64,000 nt of DNA from Otatea glauca. Lineage: Eukaryota > Streptophyta > Magnoliopsida > Poales > Poaceae. Below the pieces are notes generated by a model. It was not told the origin of the DNA, made no database searches, and saw only the letters and a list, made by a program, of their open reading frames with translations. The number at the start of each line of letters is the position of its first letter. Position 1 is the stretch's first letter. Made by a program: the position numbers and the translations under genes. This document shows, piece after piece, positions 57,849 through 64,000 of this stretch. Where the stretch lies: the NCBI GenBank assembly GCA_036346275.1, contig CM070715.1, positions 76,185,667-76,249,666 of the forward strand. The letters run 5' to 3'.

Positions 57849-58391
57849 TGTAGATAGGTTCAGTCCCCCTGACGGAGTAACACCCTACGTCCTGTGTGGA
57901 TGATATGCGTATTAGAGTATGGAACACAGAACAATGTGTCTAGACCTGGTTACAAGGAAGATTGAACCTAGCCTAAGGCTAAGCTAGGGTTGCAGGTTGA
58001 CTAAGCGTAGTTCGCTGGCTTATGGGTACTTTTTGCCAAAGGTCTTCTCCTCTTCTCGTCTGGAAGTCTTTCATTCCCCCTTGAGGATACCTGTCCCCGG
58101 CCTTATATAGTATAGGTAGCCTTGCCCGAAGTCGAGTCGTAGTCAGTTTGGACTACCGGATCGTAACTGATGAGGAGTCCATTGTGGCGTGATCTTCGCA
58201 GCATATCCAAACTTTCCTGGATATTAGGCGTACTCGAGTCAGTTTCCTCGTAACGGGAAAGCGATCAAGCCTTTCCTAGTGTGAAAATATCTCTTCCGGA
58301 TATATCTATAGGATTGGGCCCATGATATCCGGAGACTTTGTACATCGTTAGAAAATATCCTTCGCGTATGATGCACGTGCTCATACCCCAC
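57849..58391 (-). mobile_element. Gypsy LTR fragment, minus orientation
   Basis: On the minus strand the segment starts TGTGGGGTATGAGCACGTGC and runs through a TATATAAGGCC promoter-like box near 58104-58114. It ends near the leader-type words GTAGGGTGTTACTCCGTCAG and CCTATCTACATC, which in grass gypsy elements lie at the 3' side of the LTR. No coding part or partner LTR is seen. The right border at 58391 is good and the left is approximate. Confidence 0.55.
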
Positions 58392-58569
58392 ATTTAGATA
58401 TTCAACAGTTGGGGTACCGGATCCGTAGCCAGTGGCCCAAGGGACAGCCAGATACGGCTATCGGAGATGGCGAGGAGGTCGGTGTAGACTGGATCCAGTT
58501 GCTGGAGGATCCCCAATGGCGCACCCGTCCACGGTTCGCCGCTCGTGCTTGCTGTGAAGAAGAGGATGG

Positions 58570-60680
58570 TGTCGGGACCCGAATATGCAAATCCAGACCA
58601 TCTATATATTAAGCATTAGTCCAGGATCACGCTAGTGCACACAGGCTCAACATAGATGAATATCACAATCATACATAATGAAGATTTGAATAAAGACTTC
58701 ATCAAATTAATTATAACTGTTAGATGACCTTATGGTCCACCTTACATGAATACGCCACACAGGGCTAAGATTGAAAAATAAATAAACTGCAACGGAAATA
58801 AATTTATTCGTAGAAATCCTTCAATTTGCCATAGGCAACTGACAAGGTTCGCATCCTAGTTGTCCGCTTCCTCTTGAAACTCCTCATATGCGGTCGTAGC
58901 CTCCTCTCAAACTGGTGATGTATTGTTGTAAGGGAAGAGTACATAAAGCACTCAACAAGTTGTGCACAGAATGCAAGTCTATCATACTAATGAATGTCAT
59001 ATTCCAAAAAATGGGTATCATGGTTATTTTTCAATAAAGCAGCATTTACAATAGAATAGCATAAATAGATTGTAAAGACAATAAAACAAATAATAACATT
59101 AATAAATTTCTCAATTATTTCCCAAATAAACCAACTCACAACCTTAATCAAATTCCATACTTCCATAGGCATACAACCTCCATTCCTACATTTATTTTTA
59201 TTAAAATCTAACCCTTGACTGTAATCACCGAGCAATGCTCAATACTGTGAGCATGGCTATTCAAATAGATTTGACACCCTGCAGAGATTATACACTTTAC
59301 CCACAAGATACAATAATACACCACAAAGGCGAGTGATAATAACAAATCCTTTCCAATACTTTGTTTAAACCTAGTACTGTCTGCTGAGGTTTCAACACTG
59401 GTGGGACTGATTACCACATTCAGGGCCCCGCTCTCGCGCCATGTGAGTCTACCCGTGTACCCGAAACCCACACCACCACGATAGTACCAAAGTTTAGACA
59501 TAACAAATTAATCAGCTAGGTCTATCCCATACCAGACATGTGGTTGTATGAATGACTCAGTTCAAATGCTTGCAAGGTTAAGTCCTTAATTGACCAAGGC
59601 AAGACTAACAAAAAATTCATCATTACCATTACCATCAAATACCATTATAAAAAATAATGCGACCTCCCAAATACCACACCGGCCCACCATAAAACCATAT
59701 CTTTTGCCACTTGTCTCAGTCTTAATCATTTTACCACCCCAGTTGTTTACCATGCACCACGTGCCATCAACAACATTGTGTGACAACACCTGACACACAT
59801 ATTCATAACATGTTCCATATTCCACTAAGTAAGATTAACCTTTTCACATAAAATGATATTAATAACTCGTTGCATGGCTAAGCAAACTATTTGCGTTCTA
59901 ATTAACCCACATTGGCAATTAATAGCTACCAACTAGTGAAGAACCATACTAGGGTGACAAATGAAATATGACGTACAAATGTCAAGGTAGATATAATTCA
60001 TTTTGGATGGATAACTAATACCAAAGTAATTGAAACAAGTATTAATTGAATTAGTATGCAATGGTTTAAATCAATATAACATTTAGAAACATGGGTTCAA
60101 TATGATCAAAGCACAACTTGCCTTCAAAGAGATCTGGATCCTGCTCTGGTTATACTTGGCTTGGCTTCTCACTCACGAATACCTCGGGCACTTCAACGTT
60201 TACGTGAAACGAGCGATAAAGCAATAAATACAAAAAATAGAGAGCAAAATCATCTCCAAAAATTAAATAAAATTTACCATTACATAGAGCTCAATTTTAA
60301 AAAATTTTAGAAACTGAAATCACCTCAATCGGAGTTCGTATGAGGGAAAACGAGCTAAGCAAAGTTTAAAATAAGAGAATCAGAAAATAGAAAAACTCGA
60401 GTTTATTGAATTATTTTTCTACTAAACAATTCGAGTTATTGCGTCACTGACACGTGGACCAATCAGCGACTGCCACATACCCTTGGCACATAGACTCAGT
60501 CCACGGCCACACCGAGTCCACGGTGGACCAGCGGCACTGTGCCCGTGTGTCGGCTGATGCAAGCGATGGCGTCAGCGCACACGCGGCACACGCACATGCT
60601 AACACACGGCACACACAGATAGGCCACCTAACCAGCGTGTTCCAAACCATGCACTTCTAATCTAATGGCTGAGATCTGCT
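58570..60680 (-). mobile_element. Long gypsy LTR copy, truncated by LINE side
   Basis: It begins TGTCGGGACCCGAATATGC and follows the same word order as 24667-28408 and 50908-54047 (CCAGGATCACGCTAGTGCAC, GACCTTATGGTCCACC, TTTACCCACAAGATACAA and CACGTGGACC). Compared with the 24667 copy, it stops near 60680 at the point corresponding to about 26865, where LINE sequence begins. The rest of the LTR is missing. Confidence 0.72.
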
Positions 60681-62823
60681 GATGAGTAATTTTACATGAA
60701 ACAATTCACGAGATGCACAAGAAAAAATTAGATGGGGTAATTTTTAAAATGGATTTCCAAAAAGACTATGATAAGGTCAATTGGTCCTTTCTCCAACATG
60801 CTCTAAGAATGAAAGGTTTCTCGTTGAGATGGTGTAAGTGGATTGACAATTTTATATCTGGAGGGAGCGTAGAAATCAAGGTTAATGATGACATTGGTCC
60901 ATACTTTCAGACCAAGAAAGGACTTCGTCAGGGAGATCTTTTGTCCCCTATTTTATTTAATATTGTTGTTGATATGCTACCTGTTCTTTTCTTTTAGAAC
61001 GTGCCAAGGAGGATGGACAGATAAAAAGATTAATACCACATTTGGTTCATAATGGATTATCTATCATTCAATATGCCGATGACACCATTATTTTTATAAA
61101 TCATGATTCAACAAGCAAAAAATATGAAGCTTCTACTATGTGCTTTTGAACAACTTTCAGGTCTTAAAATAAATTTCCATAAAAGTGAAATCTTTTGCTT
61201 TGGTGCTGCTAAGAAATTCGAACTACAATACACTTGTCTTTTTGGATGTGAGTTAGGTACCTTACCCTTTAGATACCTTGCATACCAATTCATTACCGCA
61301 AATTGAGAAATAGTGAGTGGAATAGGGTAGAAGAACGTTTTGAAAAGAGATTGAGTAGTTGGAAAAGAAAACATCTGTCAGTTAGAGGCAGATTAGTCCT
61401 TATCAATTTTGTGCTTAGCAGCCTACCCATGTTTATGCTATCTTTTTTTAGGATACTATATGGGATTCTTAAAAGATTAGATTATTTTAGATCTAGATCT
61501 TTTTGGCAGAATGACAATCATAAGAAAAAATATAGTCTTGCTAAATAAAATATTTTATGCCAACCTAAGGATCAGGGTGGTTTGGGTATCCATGACCTTA
61601 ATGTAAAAAACATCTGTTTCCTTTGCAAATGGCTCTTCAAACTTTTAAATGAGGAGAGTGTTTGGCAACATAACCTGATTAGGAAGTATTTGGAAAGTAA
61701 GACTCTTACTCAAGTAGAAAGGATGCCGGGGGACTCTCAGTTTTGGTTGGGTTTAAATCACTTTTTTTAGACTAGGGACTTTTCAGCTTCATGATGGATC
61801 TCAAATACAATTTTGGCTGGATACCTGGATTGGGAACAATCCTCTTAATATACAATACCATCGATTATTTAATATTGCTCGAAAAAAACATGCCACGTGG
61901 GCTGAAGTAATGAGTTCTGGATCTTTTAATGTCTTTTCGTAGAGCCATTATGGGACCTAATTTACAAGCTATGCAAGAGCTTATTACAAGGATTGTTGGT
62001 ATACAATTATCATCTGAAAGGGATACTTTTCGATGGAATCTCCATCAAAATGGATAGTTTTCTGTTCACTCGATGTATGCAGCTTTATTGCATCAAAATA
62101 TCCCAGTTACAAATAGACAATTGTGGAAGATTAAAGTACCTTTAAAAATTAAAATCTTTCTATGGTACTTACGTCGAGGGGTGATCTTGACGAAAGATAA
62201 TCTAAGTAAAATAAATTGGAGTGGTAGCAAAAAATTTTGTTTTTGTCATAAGGAGGAAACTATCCAGCACCTCTTTTTTGATTGTCAGCTTGCTCGCTTT
62301 GCTTGGCGTGTTATACAAGTGGCTTCTAATATGACCCCTCCTAATAGTATAGCCTATATGTTTAGGACTTGGCTAATGGGATTGGAAAAGGAGATAAAGG
62401 CTCAATATTTAATTGAGACTGCCGCTTTATGTTGGTCTCTTTGGCTTTGTCGATACGATGTTGCATTTGATAAAAAAACAAATGTCTAATTGTTTGCAGA
62501 ATATTTATATGTGTATCAATTGGTTGCGCTCATGGTCTATACTGTAGCGTCAGAAGGCTCGAGAGATGTTGTCAATGACATGCAGTTGTCTACATACCGT
62601 GGTTAGGGATTTCTTCATCGGGTATGGACGGAGATTTCAAACAAAACTGTGTGTGGCTTGAATGTTTTGTTTAATATTTTTATTGCTTGTTGCAACCTCT
62701 TTCTTTTTATGAATTTCGTCCTGACAACATGTTTGGCTATAACTTTGTAATAAATTTTAGGCTATGTGCATTTCAAGATGTATAGACTGGAATGTTAATA
62801 TATTTTTTCATTATCTAAAAAAA
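60681..62823 (+). mobile_element. L1-type LINE, 5'-truncated
   Basis: It begins within the reverse transcriptase: VILHETIHEMHKKKLDGVIF, FQKDYDKVNWSFLQ and then GLRQGDLLSPILFN. After a frame change near 60995 it shows the catalytic box QYADDTIIF (61069-61095). Further on come ERFEKRLSSWKRKHLSVRGR (61324-61390), GGLGIHDLNVKN (about 61570-61610) and the zf-RVT domain at 62073-62489 (WKIKVPLKIKIFLWYLRRGV, CFCHKEETIQHLFFDC). The 3' end is an A-run at 62817-62823 after ATTATCT. No endonuclease domain is present. Several stops and frameshifts are seen. It differs in sequence from the LINE at 13-16 kb, so it is another family. Confidence 0.87.
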
Positions 62824-63240
62824 TTAACCAAGTGATCAATAAATAAAGTGAGCCGATGACCAAGAGGAAAAGGCAGAAATAATACCATGTGTAGCACATG
62901 TGCGTGTGGGAGGGGGGACTAACCTGACTATCTGAGTCCCTGCTGAGTCATTATCTCCGGAAATATATACCTGCAGTTGGCATGGACCCGTCACTGTCAG
63001 CAAGTCAAACAAAATTGATCAATGGGAAGCGCGATTAACACCTCACTGTATCTATTACACATTGACGGGAGACCTGTAACTACTCTACATGTCGTACGTT
63101 TCGTCGGTTACGACCAAAAAGATTATCTAGCCAACCATGTGGTCAGTGACAGTAAGTACACGTATCAAGACATCCAACACAGCCTAGCTAGCTAGCACGA
63201 ATTTTTTTTCTCACACTTTACTCAAGCTCTGCCATGATCC
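62824..63240. other. Intergenic between LINE and MITE fragment
   Basis: No coding signal is visible. The part 62936-63011 resembles 33043-33110, with AGTCCCTGCT, AATATATAC and CTGCAGTT in the same order. Confidence 0.45.
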
Positions 63241-63370
63241 TTTAACGCTGTGTTTGGTTTAAGGGTATGACCTGGATGGGATAGTACCATCCTTATTTTT
63301 CTACTCATTCAGTCATTTGGTTGGATGAATTGGGTGGACAAGCCTATCCAAAAAATAGGTATATTCCCAA
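63241..63370. repeat. MITE fragment with GTGTTTGGTTT end
   Basis: CTGTGTTTGGTTTAAGGG near 63249 is a standard MITE end in grasses and resembles the element at 15959. The opposite inverted end is not evident, so this appears truncated. Confidence 0.4.
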
Positions 63371-63539
63371 AAGATGCTATCCGACGAATTTGCCCAGACG
63401 AAGCCATCCCGCTCGCCCGTGACTCCTCGGTCTCGCCTCCTCTCGTCCGTGATTCCTCACTCGCCTCCCCGCGCCTCGCAGGCTCCTCACCCTGACGAAG
63501 CCAAGAACACACAAGAATCGAGGACGCCATCCTCCTCGC

Positions 63540-63940
63540 CGGGCCCGCAGGGGTGCACCTCACCTCCTCCCGCACCTTCGCCTCCTACCGCGCCTCGCAG
63601 CCGCCGCCCACGCCCTCACGGGCCCTCGTCTCGGCTTACGTCGCCTACAAGCAGGGGGCAAAGTCAGCAATCTGCATGGCAGACAAGCTGCATTACGCGC
63701 CTGTACCCAGCACTGAGTGGCGGCTCGCGCTCTGACGGTACCGTCTGCTGCCTGAGGTGCGTGCTTACTTCTGCGGGGAGGGTGTGGGGATGCTTCGTTA
63801 GGGTTGTTTTTGGTTGGTTGTTGATTTGCTGCTCGCTCGCTCGGTTCATGTGTAGGTGGCCAAGAGGAACCACGTGGTGACGCTGTTGTCGGGAGTGGCC
63901 ACCGACGCTATCGGATATGACCTGTCCCCTGGGAGTTTAT
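63540..63940 (+). pseudogene. Alpha/beta-hydrolase (At1g15060-like) 5' fragment
   Basis: A GC-rich first exon (to 63756) reads KSAICMADKLHYAPVPSTEW, RLAL, a TGA at 63733-63735 and RYRLLPE. Plant alpha/beta-hydrolase proteins of this type normally have LALWRY, so tryptophan TGG appears changed to TGA. The donor GTGCGTG follows, then an acceptor (AG at 63854-63855). Exon 2 starts at 63856 with VAKRNHVVTLLSGVATDAIG, then YDLSPG, and loses similarity at about 63935 with a stop at 63957-63959. The hydrolase catalytic residues lie further downstream in this family and are absent. The upstream arginine- and proline-rich frame could be a transit peptide. This looks like a captured or decayed gene fragment. 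Confidence 0.7.
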
Positions 63941-64000
63941 CTGTCATGATTCTGTTATGAGATAAGATTTCTGTAATCGATTCAGTTACTATCTATCTCT

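Noticed and set aside
50908..60680. A single gypsy element with LTRs at 50.9-54.0 and 58.6-60.7 kb
   Set aside because: The DNA between them contains a SelT pseudogene, an unrelated LTR and a minisatellite, and no gag or pol. The two LTRs are also cut at different points.
15019..62489. The two LINEs as one family or duplicates
   Set aside because: RT boxes (FADD and YADD contexts) and zf-RVT residues differ widely, so they are separate L1 lineages.
1..64000. CRISPR arrays, bacterial operons, phage or organelle insertions
   Set aside because: No regularly spaced identical repeats, ribosome-binding-site-led gene series, rRNA, tRNA or plastid/mitochondrial genes were seen.

Overview
The window is plant nuclear DNA, almost certainly from a grass. 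Supporting signs are intron-rich genes with canonical GT-AG junctions, very GC-rich first exons, proteins closest in my memory to maize, sorghum or rice forms, and a dense load of grass-type transposable elements (hAT, MITEs, L1 LINEs, Ty1/copia, Ty3/gypsy with LTRs over 3 kb). I see nothing bacterial: no operons, CRISPR arrays or phage genes. I also found no complete new biological system. The interest lies in gene and transposon archaeology.

Layout. Positions 1-2222 hold the right end of an hAT transposon with a broken transposase. From 2.2 to 5.5 kb there is repeat-rich intergenic DNA with two MITEs. From 5.65 to 12.57 kb lies a complete 14-exon Pescadillo (PES) ribosome-biogenesis gene on +, with two hAT-type MITEs in its introns. 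From 13.1 to 15.96 kb is a decayed L1 LINE on -. From 16.3 to 23.2 kb is a decayed adenylosuccinate synthetase gene on +, split by a gypsy relic that itself holds a solo LTR, and by a further MITE. From 23.9 to 32.0 kb is a copia element on -, bounded by 152/153-bp LTRs and a 5-bp target duplication, with a 3.7-kb solo LTR nested in its reverse transcriptase region. From 32 to 37.6 kb there are gene scraps, including a replication protein A large-subunit fragment, and three hAT-type insertions.

From 38.1 to 40.26 kb is an intact six-exon NAA20 gene (NatB catalytic subunit) on -. A 2.8-kb hAT element lies 70 bp upstream of its start codon, and on the far side of that element a LysM-domain gene starts on +. 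The two genes look like an ancient head-to-head pair whose shared promoter was split. From 45 to 50 kb is a gypsy element nested in another LTR. From 50.9 to 60.7 kb are LTR copies, a SelT-like pseudogene and a minisatellite. From 60.7 to 62.8 kb is an L1 LINE on +. At 63.5-63.9 kb is the broken 5' part of an alpha/beta-hydrolase gene.

Only PES and NAA20 look fully intact, and the LysM gene nearly so. PES acts in 60S ribosome maturation and NAA20 in co-translational N-terminal acetylation. Both are housekeeping genes and nothing links them functionally. All homology statements come from motif and family recognition by eye, since no search was run.
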